From Egaibacter danicus (GTDB lineage: Bacteria; Pseudomonadota; Gammaproteobacteria; Burkholderiales; Burkholderiaceae_C), in contig JADJII010000006.1 in assembly GCA_016707075.1 (NCBI GenBank), positions 62,001 to 126,000 on the forward strand: 64,000 bases of DNA. The letters run 5' to 3'. Shown here piece by piece: positions 41,749 through 50,041 of this stretch. How positions within the stretch are numbered: the first letter of the stretch is position 1; each line of letters opens with the position of its first letter. The translations under genes were made by a program, and so were the position numbers. Under the pieces are notes generated by a model. That model saw nothing but the letters and a program-made list of their open reading frames with translations. It made no database searches and was not told the origin of the DNA.

Positions 41749-42737
41749 TACAGACCGCGCACCTGCGCGTGCAACCGGGCCAGCCCGAGCAACGCATCGG
41801 TATGTGGCGTGGGTACGCCCACCAACGCCCCCATCTCCTTGACGACGGTCACCAGTGCGTCCAGCTCGACGGCCTTGCCCGCTTCCACGTCCTGCAGCAT
41901 GGATGTCTTGAACGCACCCAGCTTGAGGGTGACGGCGTGGCGGTCCTCGGGCTGCTGGGAGATGGGAATTCCCATGCGTGCACCAATTTCCTTGGCTTCC
42001 AGCATCACGCTGGACACAAAGTTGCGTACCAGTGGGTCACCCAGAATCAGGTCCGTGGTGGCGCCCGTGATGGCGCTGATAGGGTTGACCGTCATGTTGC
42101 CCCACAGCTTGTACCAGGCGTCTACCTGAATCTGGTCCGACACCGGCGCTTCAAATCCTGCGGCGGTGAGTAGCTTGGCCAGCGCCTGCACCCGCGGGGT
42201 CTTGATGCCGGATGGCTCCCCCAGAATGAGCTTGTTGCCAAAGTGGTGATGCACCATGCCCGGCTCGCTCAGCGAGCAACTGGCGTGCACCACGCAGCCG
42301 ATCACGCTGGACGCGGGAATGGCTGCACTGATCTCGCCGGTGGCGTCTACCGCCTGCAGTCGCGTGCCCTCGTAGGCGCCACCAAACCCCTGAAAAAACC
42401 ACCACGGAACACCATTCATGGCCGTCAACACCATCGTGTCAGGGCCGATCAGGGGGGCGATGCTGCCCGCCACGCTCAACAGCGCCGGCGCCTTCACGGC
42501 AATCACCACCAGGTCCTGCACCCCCAGTGCTGCCGGGTCGTCGCTGCTGCGCACGGACGCCGCTTCCACGCCGGTCACGGTCTGCAATCGCAACCCGTGG
42601 GCCCGGATATGGGCCAGTGCGTCGCCACGTGCGACCACGCTCACTTCGCAGCCTGCACGGGCCAGTCCGGTGCCGATCCAGCCGCCGATGGCACCCGCAC
42701 CAACAATACATGCTTTCTGGATGTTTTTAGTTGTCAT
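41745..42737 (-). CDS. Ketopantoate reductase (PanE/ApbA) family oxidoreductase
   Basis: 330 residues starting MTTKNIQKACIVGAGAIGGWIGTGLARAG, an NADP-binding Rossmann motif. A helical C-terminal ApbA domain contains KLWGNMTVNPISAITGATTDLILGDPLVRNFV with the catalytic lysine. It clusters with a class II aldolase behind the hpa genes, so it may reduce a 2-keto acid product there rather than ketopantoate (inference). ATG 42737 is chosen; the AGAGG serving as its ribosome site comes from the end of the adjoining 49-bp repeat, and an alternative upstream ATG is inside the repeat. Confidence 0.82.
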   Translation of the reverse strand: MTTKNIQKACIVGAGAIGGWIGTGLARAGCEVSVVARGDALAHIRAHGLRLQTVTGVEAASVRSSDDPAALGVQDLVVIAVKAPALLSVAGSIAPLIGPDTMVLTAMNGVPWWFFQGFGGAYEGTRLQAVDATGEISAAIPASSVIGCVVHASCSLSEPGMVHHHFGNKLILGEPSGIKTPRVQALAKLLTAAGFEAPVSDQIQVDAWYKLWGNMTVNPISAITGATTDLILGDPLVRNFVSSVMLEAKEIGARMGIPISQQPEDRHAVTLKLGAFKTSMLQDVEAGKAVELDALVTVVKEMGALVGVPTPHTDALLGLARLHAQVRGLY

Positions 42738-42740
42738 TTT

Positions 42741-42789
42741 GGCCTCTAGCCCTCTCTGGATATGCATGAGCAGCTCTAATTTTTATAGC
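42741..42789 (-). repeat. 49-bp dispersed repeat, copy 8 (between two genes)
   Basis: Minus-strand reading: GCTATAAAAATTAGAGC, core TGCTCATGCATATCC, 3' end AGGGCTAGAGGCC. It contains the stop codon of the class II aldolase and the SD of the reductase. Confidence 0.85.
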
Positions 42790-43534
42790 AATCATCCATC
42801 TTGTCCACCTGACGGACCAGCGCGTCAAAAACATCCTTGCCGGCGCTATGGTTGGGGCTGAACTGCAGCGCATCGCGTGTGCACTTTGCGGCGATGGCCT
42901 CTGGCACCGGAATGGCTGGCCCCATGCTGAAGGTGGCCAGCTGGATCTCGCAGGCGCGCTGCAGGGTCCACAAAATCGCAAAGGTCTGTGGCAGCGTCTT
43001 ACCCCAGGCCAGCAGGCCGTGGTTGCGCAGAATGACCGCAGGTTTGTTGCCAATGCTGGCCAGCAGACGTGGCGTCTCGTCCGCATGGATGGTGATGCCT
43101 TCAAACGTGTGATACGCCACCATGTCGTGCAACTGGGCGGTGTAGAAATTCGTTTGCTGCAGCCCGCCTTGCAGGCAGGCCACGGCCACGCCTGCGGTGG
43201 TGTGTGTGTGCATGACGCAATGAGCATCGGGCAAGGCCGCATGGATGGCTGCATGAACCGTGAACCCCGCCGGGTTGACCGGGTAAGCCGAGCCGTCCAG
43301 CACCTTGCCCTGAATATCAATCTTGACCAGGTTACTGGCGGTGACTTCGCTGTAATGCAGGCCAAAGGGGTTGATCAGGAATTCCTTGTTGCCACCGGTC
43401 ACGGAATCCGGCAACCGGAGCGTGATGTGGTTGTAGATCATCTCGGTCCAGCCCAGCATGGCGAAGACCCGGTAGCAGGCCGCGAGTTGCACGCGTGCAA
43501 CTCGTTCGTCAGGGTGCATGTCAGGGTTCATCAC
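42776..43534 (-). CDS. Class II aldolase/adducin-family protein
   Basis: 252 residues. Zinc histidines are in MHTHTTAGVA and NHGLLAWG, with a catalytic-Glu region upstream and MIYNHITLRLPDS near the N terminus. Family members cleave or decarboxylate phosphorylated or free keto sugars. ATG at 43534 or 43531. The last codons (CYKN and stop) are derived from the repeat. It follows hpaI by 8 bp on the same strand, so it belongs to the hpa transcript, but it is not a standard homoprotocatechuate enzyme. Substrate unknown. Confidence 0.82.
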   Translation of the reverse strand: MMNPDMHPDERVARVQLAACYRVFAMLGWTEMIYNHITLRLPDSVTGGNKEFLINPFGLHYSEVTASNLVKIDIQGKVLDGSAYPVNPAGFTVHAAIHAALPDAHCVMHTHTTAGVAVACLQGGLQQTNFYTAQLHDMVAYHTFEGITIHADETPRLLASIGNKPAVILRNHGLLAWGKTLPQTFAILWTLQRACEIQLATFSMGPAIPVPEAIAAKCTRDALQFSPNHSAGKDVFDALVRQVDKMDDCYKN

Positions 43535-43542
43535 ACCAGCCT

Positions 43543-44355
43543 TCAGGAATAGGTTTTATCCGTGCTGGGGACCACGGGCGACGACGCCACGGTGCTTTTG
43601 AATTCCCCCACCAGCGCGTTGGTGCCACGTATCAGCAGCTGTGTATCCAGACCCACGGCAACGAACGTGGCGCCCAGGGCCATGTAGTGTCTCGCGAGCG
43701 CGGCGTCGGTGGTCAGGATGCCGGCTGCCTTGCCGGCCTTGACGATGCGTTTGATGGCGTCTTCGATGGCCGTTTGCACCGCGATGTGGCCGGCGTTGCC
43801 CACATGCCCCAGTGACGCGGAGAGATCAGCGGGGCCGATGAACACGCCGTCCACACCGTCTGTGGCCAGAATGGCTTCCAGGTTTTGCAGTGCCAGCCGG
43901 GTCTCGGCCTGTACCAGCAGGCACACCTGGGCGTTGGCCTCGTGCACATAGCCCGGATACCGACCCCAGCGCGACGCCCGCGAACCGGCCATGCCGCGAA
44001 TGCCATCCGGCGGATAACGACAGGCCTGCACCAGACCGCGGGCCTGTTCGGGCGTATCCACCATGGGCACCAGCAGTGTTTGAACGCCCAGGTCCAGATA
44101 TTGTTTGATCAGCGCCGTGTCCCCCACGGGCACGCGCGCCACCGCGTGTGTGCCGGGGTAGCCGGCCACCACGTGCAGCTGTGCCATCAGGCTGCGCAGG
44201 TCGTTGGGTGCGTGTTCACCGTCGAGCAGCAACCAGTCGAAACCGGCCCCCGCGCAAATCTCGGTGCTGTAAGGGTTGGCCATGCTGACCCACAGGCCGA
44301 TTTGCGTCTGTTGGTTGTGGATGGCTTGCTTGAAGGGGTTGACAGGTGTTTGCAA
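43543..44355 (-). CDS. hpaI: 4-hydroxy-2-oxoheptanedioate aldolase HpaI
   Basis: 270-residue class II (metal) aldolase of the HpcH/HpaI family. GFDWLLLDGEHAPND holds the catalytic base region, VQAETRLALQNLEAI the metal-binding Glu, and VDGVFIGPADLSASLG the metal-binding Asp. It splits 4-hydroxy-2-ketoheptane-1,7-dioate into pyruvate and succinate semialdehyde, the last step of the pathway. Start TTG 44355 (MQTPVNPF) with SD GAGGAG 5 nt upstream. Confidence 0.93.
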   Translation of the reverse strand: MQTPVNPFKQAIHNQQTQIGLWVSMANPYSTEICAGAGFDWLLLDGEHAPNDLRSLMAQLHVVAGYPGTHAVARVPVGDTALIKQYLDLGVQTLLVPMVDTPEQARGLVQACRYPPDGIRGMAGSRASRWGRYPGYVHEANAQVCLLVQAETRLALQNLEAILATDGVDGVFIGPADLSASLGHVGNAGHIAVQTAIEDAIKRIVKAGKAAGILTTDAALARHYMALGATFVAVGLDTQLLIRGTNALVGEFKSTVASSPVVPSTDKTYS

Positions 44356-44372
44356 GAGGGCTCCTCGTTGTT

Positions 44373-45188
44373 TTAGACAAATCTGAAAGCGATGGACCCC
44401 AGCGGCCCGTAATCGGCATGGAACGTATCGCCCGCGACGGCTGCGGTGGGCCGGGTGAAGGAGCCGCCCAGCACAACCTCACCGGTTTCCAGAAACTCAC
44501 CCCAGGCGCTCAGCTTGTTGGCCAGCCAGGCCACCCCGGTGGCAGGGTGGTTCAACACGGCGGCGGCCACGCCAGACTCTTCGATGACGCCATTTTTGTA
44601 CAACAGCGCGCTGACCCAGCGCAGGTCCACGGCGTCAGGCTTCACGGGCCGCCCGCCGGTGATGATGCCGGCGTTGGCCGCGTTGTCGGCAATGGTGTCA
44701 AATACCTTGCGCATGACTCTGGTGTGGCGGTCAAACTGCTCGATGCGGGCGTCAATGATTTCAATGGCGGGCACCACGTAGTCGGTGGCGGCCAGCACAT
44801 CAAAGATCGTGACGTTGGGGCCTTGCAGGCGTTTGCCCAGCACAAAGGCCAGCTCCACCTCCACCCTTGGCGCGATGAAGCGGTTGAACGGAATATCACT
44901 GCTTTCGGGGAAAAACATGTCGTCCAGCAGCGTGCCGTAGTCGGGCTCGGTGATCTGGCTGGCCTGCTGCATGGCGCGCGACGTCAGGCCGATCTTGTGA
45001 CCTCGGGCAACGCGACCTTCAGCCAGTTTCATCTTCACCCATGCGCGGGATACCGCGTAGCCGTCTTCTACCGTCATGCCAGGAAAGCGTTTGGAAAAAT
45101 GCTCCACCTGCACGCGCGATTTTTCCGAATGGTTCAGCTCGGTGGCAAGCTGATGGATGAGTTCAGGACTGAATGGACTGGTTTTCAT
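44373..45188 (-). CDS. hpaH: 2-oxo-hept-4-ene-1,7-dioate hydratase HpaH
   Basis: 271-residue FAH-fold hydratase with GHKIGLTSRAMQQ, EPDYGTLLDDMFF, and the metal site APRVEVELAFVLGKRL; ends GDTFHADYGPLGSIAFRF. Adds water to 2-oxohept-4-enedioate. Overlaps hpaF by 4 nt. Confidence 0.95.
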   Translation of the reverse strand: MKTSPFSPELIHQLATELNHSEKSRVQVEHFSKRFPGMTVEDGYAVSRAWVKMKLAEGRVARGHKIGLTSRAMQQASQITEPDYGTLLDDMFFPESSDIPFNRFIAPRVEVELAFVLGKRLQGPNVTIFDVLAATDYVVPAIEIIDARIEQFDRHTRVMRKVFDTIADNAANAGIITGGRPVKPDAVDLRWVSALLYKNGVIEESGVAAAVLNHPATGVAWLANKLSAWGEFLETGEVVLGGSFTRPTAAVAGDTFHADYGPLGSIAFRFV

Positions 45189-45586
45189 TTTTGGAACAGC
45201 GGGTGCAGGTTGCTGTGTTTGGCGTCAAACACCTCATGCCCTTCGTCAATCTGCAGCGTCATGCCGATGTGGCGGTGCATGAAAATGGGTTGAAAATGGG
45301 CCTTGGCACTCATCAACAGGGCGTCACCAGCTCTCTTTTTTGTAGCGTCCGTGCGTCCGCGACCCATGCGCAAATTCAAATACACAAAAGCGTAATCTTC
45401 CTTGCCATCGGCCACCGCGTAGTGGGGAGCCGGGTAGGCAAAGACGCGCGTGCCGCCAGTGGGGTAGACCTGTTTGCCGTCTTCGTCATGGACTTCCAGC
45501 ATGGTGTCGGCCAGCGTGCGGCACAGCGCCGTCATGTCGGTTTCCTTGTCGAGATTGGCGGTGTAGAGAATGACCAGATGTGGCAT
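45185..45586 (-). CDS. hpaF: 5-carboxymethyl-2-hydroxymuconate delta-isomerase HpaF
   Basis: 133 residues, tautomerase fold; begins MPHLVILYTANL so the mature protein carries the catalytic N-terminal proline. FVYLNLRMGRGRTDATKK matches the family. Isomerises the ring-cleavage product after the dehydrogenase step. Confidence 0.94.
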   Translation of the reverse strand: MPHLVILYTANLDKETDMTALCRTLADTMLEVHDEDGKQVYPTGGTRVFAYPAPHYAVADGKEDYAFVYLNLRMGRGRTDATKKRAGDALLMSAKAHFQPIFMHRHIGMTLQIDEGHEVFDAKHSNLHPLFQK

Positions 45587-45606
45587 GTTGCGTGCTCCTT
45601 ATCGCC

Positions 45607-46535
45607 TCACAGGCGGCTGGCGCCAGCCGCAAACGGCGCTGACGAAGATGTGGATCGCCCGATACCCGTCAGGTTGGCAGGCATCGGTGTGACCGGGAAT
45701 ACGGCGTTGATCTGGCCGGTGCCCGAGCTCGGGAAAAATGGCGTGACGATTTCAGCGGGCGCATCGTAATGGTCCCAGCCCAGCGCGCCCAGCAGCATGG
45801 CCGTGTCGTGCATGAAGCCTTCGCCGTGGCCTTTGGCGGCGTATTCAGGCAGCATTTGCGTAAAAGTTTTCCACTCGCCGCGCTGCCACATGCCCACGAC
45901 ATGGTGGTCCAGCTGCTCCAGAAACGGGCTCCACATCTTGTTGGCGTACTCCGGCGCCAGCCCGTTCTGGGCAAACGGTGTGACAGCGAGCCGCTGGCAA
46001 AAAAAGCCACGGTGCCATCGTAATGCTGCTCCACTGCCTGGCGCATGGCCCAGCCCAGCCGGGCGCTGTCTTCCAGGTAATGCACCATGCACAGCGCACT
46101 CACCGAGATCACCTTGAAGTGGCGATCTGCATTCATGTAGCGCATGGGCACCAGCGTGCCGTACTCCGGTGCCAGTGACGTGGCATCGTGGGCCAGCGTG
46201 GCCACGCCCATGTCATTACAGGTCTTTGCCAGCAGACGGCCCAGGCCCGGGTTGCCGTCGTACTCAAACGGCATGTTGCTGATGAAGTGGGGCAACTCGT
46301 TGCTGGTGTAGGTGCCCTTGAAGTGTGGCGCGCAGTTGATGTGATAACCCGCGTTTACCAGCCAGTGGGTGTCGAACACCACGATGGTGTCCACACCCAG
46401 CGCGCGGCAGCGTTTGCCGATGTCAACGTGGCCATCAATGGCGGCCTGGCGTGTGCCTTTTTGTGGCCCGTCCAGCTCGCTCAGGTACATCGACGGCACG
46501 TGGGTGATTTTGGCGGCCAAAGCGAGCTTACCCAT
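45607..46535 (-). pseudogene. hpaD: 3,4-dihydroxyphenylacetate 2,3-dioxygenase HpaD, frameshifted
   Basis: LigB-type extradiol dioxygenase that opens the homoprotocatechuate ring. The N-terminal ~180 codons are normal (MGKLALAAKITHVPSMYLSE, VVFDTHWLVNAGYH, SLAPEYGTLVPMRYM, FFASGSLSHR). The frame breaks at 45971-45977 and continues in another frame as FAQNGLAPEYANKMWSPFLEQLDHH to a normal C terminus at 45607. One base is missing from the TTT of the Phe codon. Rejoined, it would have about 309 residues. Its loss would block the whole hpa pathway, so a sequence error is plausible. Confidence 0.88.
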
Positions 46536-46571
46536 GGCGAGCGCTCCTGACGTTTTCGAGCTTGCCCATGG

Positions 46572-48029
46572 TCAGACTCCCCAATGCGGAATGTGGTGTG
46601 AACCCATGCTGACCGCCACATTCTTGGGCTCGCAAAACACCTCGTAACTCCAGGTGCCACCCTCGCGCCCGGTACCGGAGGCCTTGGTGCCGCCAAACGG
46701 CTGGCGCAGGTCACGCACGTTCTGACTGTTGACAAAACACATGCCGGCTTCCACCGCAGCCGCCACGCGATGGGCACGACCAACGTTTTCGGTCCAGACG
46801 TAGCTGCTCAGGCCGTACTGGATGTCGTTGGCCAAACGAATGGCATCTGCCTCATCCTTGAACGGAATCACGCAGGCTACCGGGCCGAAGATTTCTTCCT
46901 GTGCGATGCGCATGGTGTTGTCCACATCGGCGAACACTGTTGGCAGCACGTAGTTGCCCTTTTTGACGCGATCCGGCAGATCAGGCTGGCCCAGGCCACC
47001 GCATAGCAGCGTTGCGCCTTCCTTGGGGCCGAGTTCAATGTAGCTGCGCACCTTGGCCAAATGGGCTTGTGAAATCATGGGGCCAACGATGGTTTTGTCA
47101 TCCAGCGGGTCGCCCACGGTGATGCGTTTGGTACGCGCCACAAACTTCGTCACAAAGTCGGCATAGATCGACTGCTGCACCAGAATGCGGCTGCCCGCTG
47201 TGCAGCGCTCGCCGTTGTTGCTGAAGATCATGAACACGGCAGCGTCCAGCGCACGTTCCAGATTGGCGTCGTCAAAAATCACAAATGGGCTCTTGCCACC
47301 CAGCTCCATACTGAACTTTTTTAAACCCGCCGACTTGACGATGCGGTTGCCCGTGGCGGTGGAGCCGGTGAAGGAGATGGCGCGCACGTCGGGGTGGGTG
47401 CAAAGTGGCTCACCCGCCTCGCGACCTGTGCCGTGCACCAGGTTCAGCACGCCGGGGGGAATACCCGCCTCCAGCGCCAGATCACCCAGACGCGCGGCAG
47501 TCATGGGCGACAACTCGCTCATCTTCAGCACGGCGGTGTTGCCAAAGGCCAGGCAGGGTGCAACTTTCCACGTGGCCGTCATAAAGGGCACGTTCCACGG
47601 GCTGATGAGCGCACACACACCGGTGGGGTGAAACAGCGTGTAGTTGAGGTGCGTCTCGGTCGGGTAGGTGTGGCCGTCGACGCGGGTGCACATCTCGGCG
47701 AAGTAATAGAAGTTGTCGGCTGCGCGGGGGATGAGTTGCTTGCCGGTTTGTGCGATGACCTGGCCACAGTCGTTGGTCTCGGTCTGCGCAATCTCGGGCA
47801 CGTGGGCTGCAATCAAATCTCCGAGTTTGCGGATGAGTTTGGCGCGTTGGGGTGCGGGCATGCCTGCCCACTTCGGGAAGGCTTCTTTGGCGGCCGCAAC
47901 GGCGGCGTTGACTTCTGCATCGCCACCTGAGGCGACTTCGGCCAGCACATCCTGTGTGGCGGGGTTGACGGTTTCGAAGTAGTGGCTACCGGCAACCGGT
48001 TTGCCGTTGATCAGGTGATCGATTCTCAT
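46572..48029 (-). CDS. hpaE: 5-carboxymethyl-2-hydroxymuconate semialdehyde dehydrogenase HpaE
   Basis: 485-residue NAD-dependent aldehyde dehydrogenase. SPWNVPFM and FTGSTATGNRIVKSAG bind NAD; catalytic Glu in MELGGKSPFVIF and catalytic Cys in NNGERCTAGSRILV. Start MRIDHLINGKPV at 48029 overlaps the hpaG2 stop (ATGA); the upstream extension is a shadow. Oxidises the semialdehyde made by HpaD. Confidence 0.95.
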   Translation of the reverse strand: MRIDHLINGKPVAGSHYFETVNPATQDVLAEVASGGDAEVNAAVAAAKEAFPKWAGMPAPQRAKLIRKLGDLIAAHVPEIAQTETNDCGQVIAQTGKQLIPRAADNFYYFAEMCTRVDGHTYPTETHLNYTLFHPTGVCALISPWNVPFMTATWKVAPCLAFGNTAVLKMSELSPMTAARLGDLALEAGIPPGVLNLVHGTGREAGEPLCTHPDVRAISFTGSTATGNRIVKSAGLKKFSMELGGKSPFVIFDDANLERALDAAVFMIFSNNGERCTAGSRILVQQSIYADFVTKFVARTKRITVGDPLDDKTIVGPMISQAHLAKVRSYIELGPKEGATLLCGGLGQPDLPDRVKKGNYVLPTVFADVDNTMRIAQEEIFGPVACVIPFKDEADAIRLANDIQYGLSSYVWTENVGRAHRVAAAVEAGMCFVNSQNVRDLRQPFGGTKASGTGREGGTWSYEVFCEPKNVAVSMGSHHIPHWGV

Positions 48030-48817
48030 GCCTGTCCTCTTTGGGGTGCGGTAGGCGGGGCAACTGGCCACGCCTCGATGGTGTTGATGAGGGCGCCGAT
48101 GCCCTCGATACTGGTGATGACCACATCGCCGGGCTGGCAATCCACCACACCGTCTGGCGTACCGGTCAGGATCAGGTCGCCAGGCTGTAGCGTCATAAAG
48201 CTGCTGAAATATTCGATGAGAAACGGCACGTCAAAAATCATGTCCTGTGTGTTGCCGGATTGCGTGATCTTGCCGTTTACGGTTGTCTGAAGTGCCAGAG
48301 CGTTCGGGTTGGGTATGTCGGCTGCATCGACCAGCCACGGGCCAATCGGTGTGCAGGTGTCGCGGTTTTTGACACGCAGGTTCGGCCTGTACCAGTTTTC
48401 GAGGTAGTCACGGATGGCGTAGTCGTTTGCAACGGTGTAGCCGGCCACGAAATCGTAGGCATCGTCACGCTTCACGTTTCTTGCAGTTTGGCCGATCACC
48501 ACGGTCAGTTCGCACTCGTAATGCATGAATTGCACGTCAGGCGGACGACGCGTGAACGCGCGATGGCCCATCAGTGTGCTCTCGCCCTTGATGAATACCA
48601 GCGGCTCTTCGGGCGCCTTGAATGCCAGCTCTTTGGCGTGATCGGCGTAGTTCAGGCCCAGTGCGAGGATGGTTCGGGGCCGCGGGGTTGGCAACAGCGG
48701 TGGCAGCCACACCACCGCGTCCTGTGACACGACGCGCCCGTCGGCCAGCTGCAACTGGTCTGCGTGAGCAATGGCCTGGTGAATGGCCCCTGCATAGGCA
48801 ACCCGTGCGTGTTTCAT
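48026..48817 (-). CDS. hpaG2: HpaG2: 2-hydroxyhepta-2,4-diene-1,7-dioate isomerase / decarboxylase subunit
   Basis: 263-residue FAH-fold protein with ILALGLNYADHAKEL, FMHYECELTVVIGQTARNV (metal ligands) and DLILTGTPDGVVDCQPGDVV. In many bacteria HpaG is one fused protein; here the two halves are separate genes. Converts the oxo-pentene-tricarboxylate intermediate by decarboxylation and isomerisation. Start MKHARVAYAG at 48817 overlaps hpaG1 by 4 nt. Confidence 0.9.
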   Translation of the reverse strand: MKHARVAYAGAIHQAIAHADQLQLADGRVVSQDAVVWLPPLLPTPRPRTILALGLNYADHAKELAFKAPEEPLVFIKGESTLMGHRAFTRRPPDVQFMHYECELTVVIGQTARNVKRDDAYDFVAGYTVANDYAIRDYLENWYRPNLRVKNRDTCTPIGPWLVDAADIPNPNALALQTTVNGKITQSGNTQDMIFDVPFLIEYFSSFMTLQPGDLILTGTPDGVVDCQPGDVVITSIEGIGALINTIEAWPVAPPTAPQRGQA

Positions 48818-49515
48818 GCTGAGACCCCGGCGGGTGCGACGGGCGACGGGGGCTGCAGCAACGTGTTGGACAGCGTACCGAACGCGGGCAAGCCAGGCGC
48901 ATGGATGTCGATGCGGTCGCCCGCCTGCGCCAGCGGGCGGCCAATGTCGCAACCCAGCATGAGTATGTCGCCGGGTTGCAGCGTCATGAACTCGCTGACG
49001 TCGGCCAGCAACTGGTTGGCGGAGCGCACCAGATGGGCGAAGTCAATGCGTTGGCGCAGTTCGCCGTTGATGTGCACTTCCAGCTTGAATTGCGCAGGAT
49101 CGCCCGCCAGAGCGGTTGACACCAGCTGCGAACCAATACCCAGGAATCCGTCCACACATTTGTACTTGACCGGCGGACGGAAGAAGCTGGCATGCGGGAT
49201 GGACAGGTCGCTCATCAAAACATAGTTTGCTATAGAAAAAGTAGCTGGTTGCGCATATTCCACGAGGTCTGGGGGCCCAATCAATACCCCAATTGTGGCC
49301 CCCACTTCGACCTGGTGGGTGGTGAAAGGCAGCGCGATGCCCGCGCCGTTGGCGCTCCAGGTATTGGCCGTTTTGATGTACAGGACGGGCGCGCGTGGCG
49401 CGGCCTTGTAGGGCGCCTGGCTCATTTGCGGGGTCCATGCATCCATCTCGCCCTGAAAGTTCAGCAGGGTTCCGTACACGGTGCCGGTGGGCAAGAAGGA
49501 CTGGGCGGTGTTCAT
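48814..49515 (-). CDS. hpaG1: HpaG1: N-terminal-half homolog of the HpaG isomerase/decarboxylase
   Basis: 233 residues, FAH fold (GTLLNFQGEMDAW, APRAPVLYIKTANTWSANG, VKYKCVDGFLGIGSQLV, MTLQPGDILMLGCDIGRP). The stretch GPPDLVEYAQPATFSIA, where the family normally has a conserved GRTAxRV...A helix, is encoded by an inverted 49-bp repeat. Catalytic competence of this subunit is therefore uncertain. Overlaps hpaR by 4 nt. Confidence 0.88.
   Translation of the reverse strand: MNTAQSFLPTGTVYGTLLNFQGEMDAWTPQMSQAPYKAAPRAPVLYIKTANTWSANGAGIALPFTTHQVEVGATIGVLIGPPDLVEYAQPATFSIANYVLMSDLSIPHASFFRPPVKYKCVDGFLGIGSQLVSTALAGDPAQFKLEVHINGELRQRIDFAHLVRSANQLLADVSEFMTLQPGDILMLGCDIGRPLAQAGDRIDIHAPGLPAFGTLSNTLLQPPSPVAPAGVSA
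49229..49277 (+). repeat. 49-bp dispersed repeat, copy 9 (inside hpaG1, antisense)
   Basis: GCTATAGAAAAAGTAGC, core TGGTTGCGCATATTCC, 3' end AGGTCTGGGGGCC. Oriented against the gene. Confidence 0.85.
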
Positions 49516-49952
49516 GTCTGCTCCAGTTCAATCACGTCGTCCAGCAGTGCATACAGTTGCGCCAGTTTCTCTTTGCCCAGTGTCTCTTCCATCCAGTTGT
49601 AGTGCGCTTCAATGGTTTGCGACAGCGTGTCCACCAGGGCGCGGCCCCGCTCAGTGGCTTCTACTACGGTGCGCCGCTGGTCGGCCGGGTCGCGGGTGCG
49701 GCTGATCAAGCCATCGCGTTCCATGCGGTTCAACACGCCCGTCAGACTAGGCCCCAGGATGAACGCTTCTCGCGCGACCCGGCCCGTTTCCACTGTGCCG
49801 TTTTCACCCAGCACCCGCAATACGCGCCATTGCTGATCGCTCAGGGCGTGCTGGCGAAGGGACGGGCGCGTGTGGGCCATGACGGCCTCGCGAGCTTGCA
49901 ACAGCAGGCGCGGCAGGTTGCGGTGAACGAAAGGTGTGACTGGAACATTCAT
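49512..49952 (-). CDS. hpaR: MarR-family regulator HpaR
   Basis: 146 residues with a winged helix (LSDQQWRVLRVLGENGTVETGRVAREAFILGPSLTGVLNRMERDGLISRTRDPADQRRTVV). In homologous clusters HpaR represses the meta-cleavage operon until an aromatic intermediate binds. First gene of the operon, so autoregulated. Confidence 0.9.
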   Translation of the reverse strand: MNVPVTPFVHRNLPRLLLQAREAVMAHTRPSLRQHALSDQQWRVLRVLGENGTVETGRVAREAFILGPSLTGVLNRMERDGLISRTRDPADQRRTVVEATERGRALVDTLSQTIEAHYNWMEETLGKEKLAQLYALLDDVIELEQT

Positions 49953-49954
49953 TT

Positions 49955-49970
49955 ATTTAATATGTTAAAT
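49955..49970. promoter_or_regulatory. Predicted HpaR operator
   Basis: ATTTAA-TATG-TTAAAT palindrome, immediately upstream of the hpaR start in an AT-rich divergent promoter region shared with radA. Confidence 0.55.
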
Positions 49971-50041
49971 GTATTTGCTGTTTTGGCAAGCTTTTGCTCG
50001 ACGAGCGGTAAAACTGTAAATACATACAGTAATATCCAGCC

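Noticed and set aside
44346..45293. 315-codon open frame antisense to hpaH
   Set aside because: hpaH is certain by motif; this frame is its complement.
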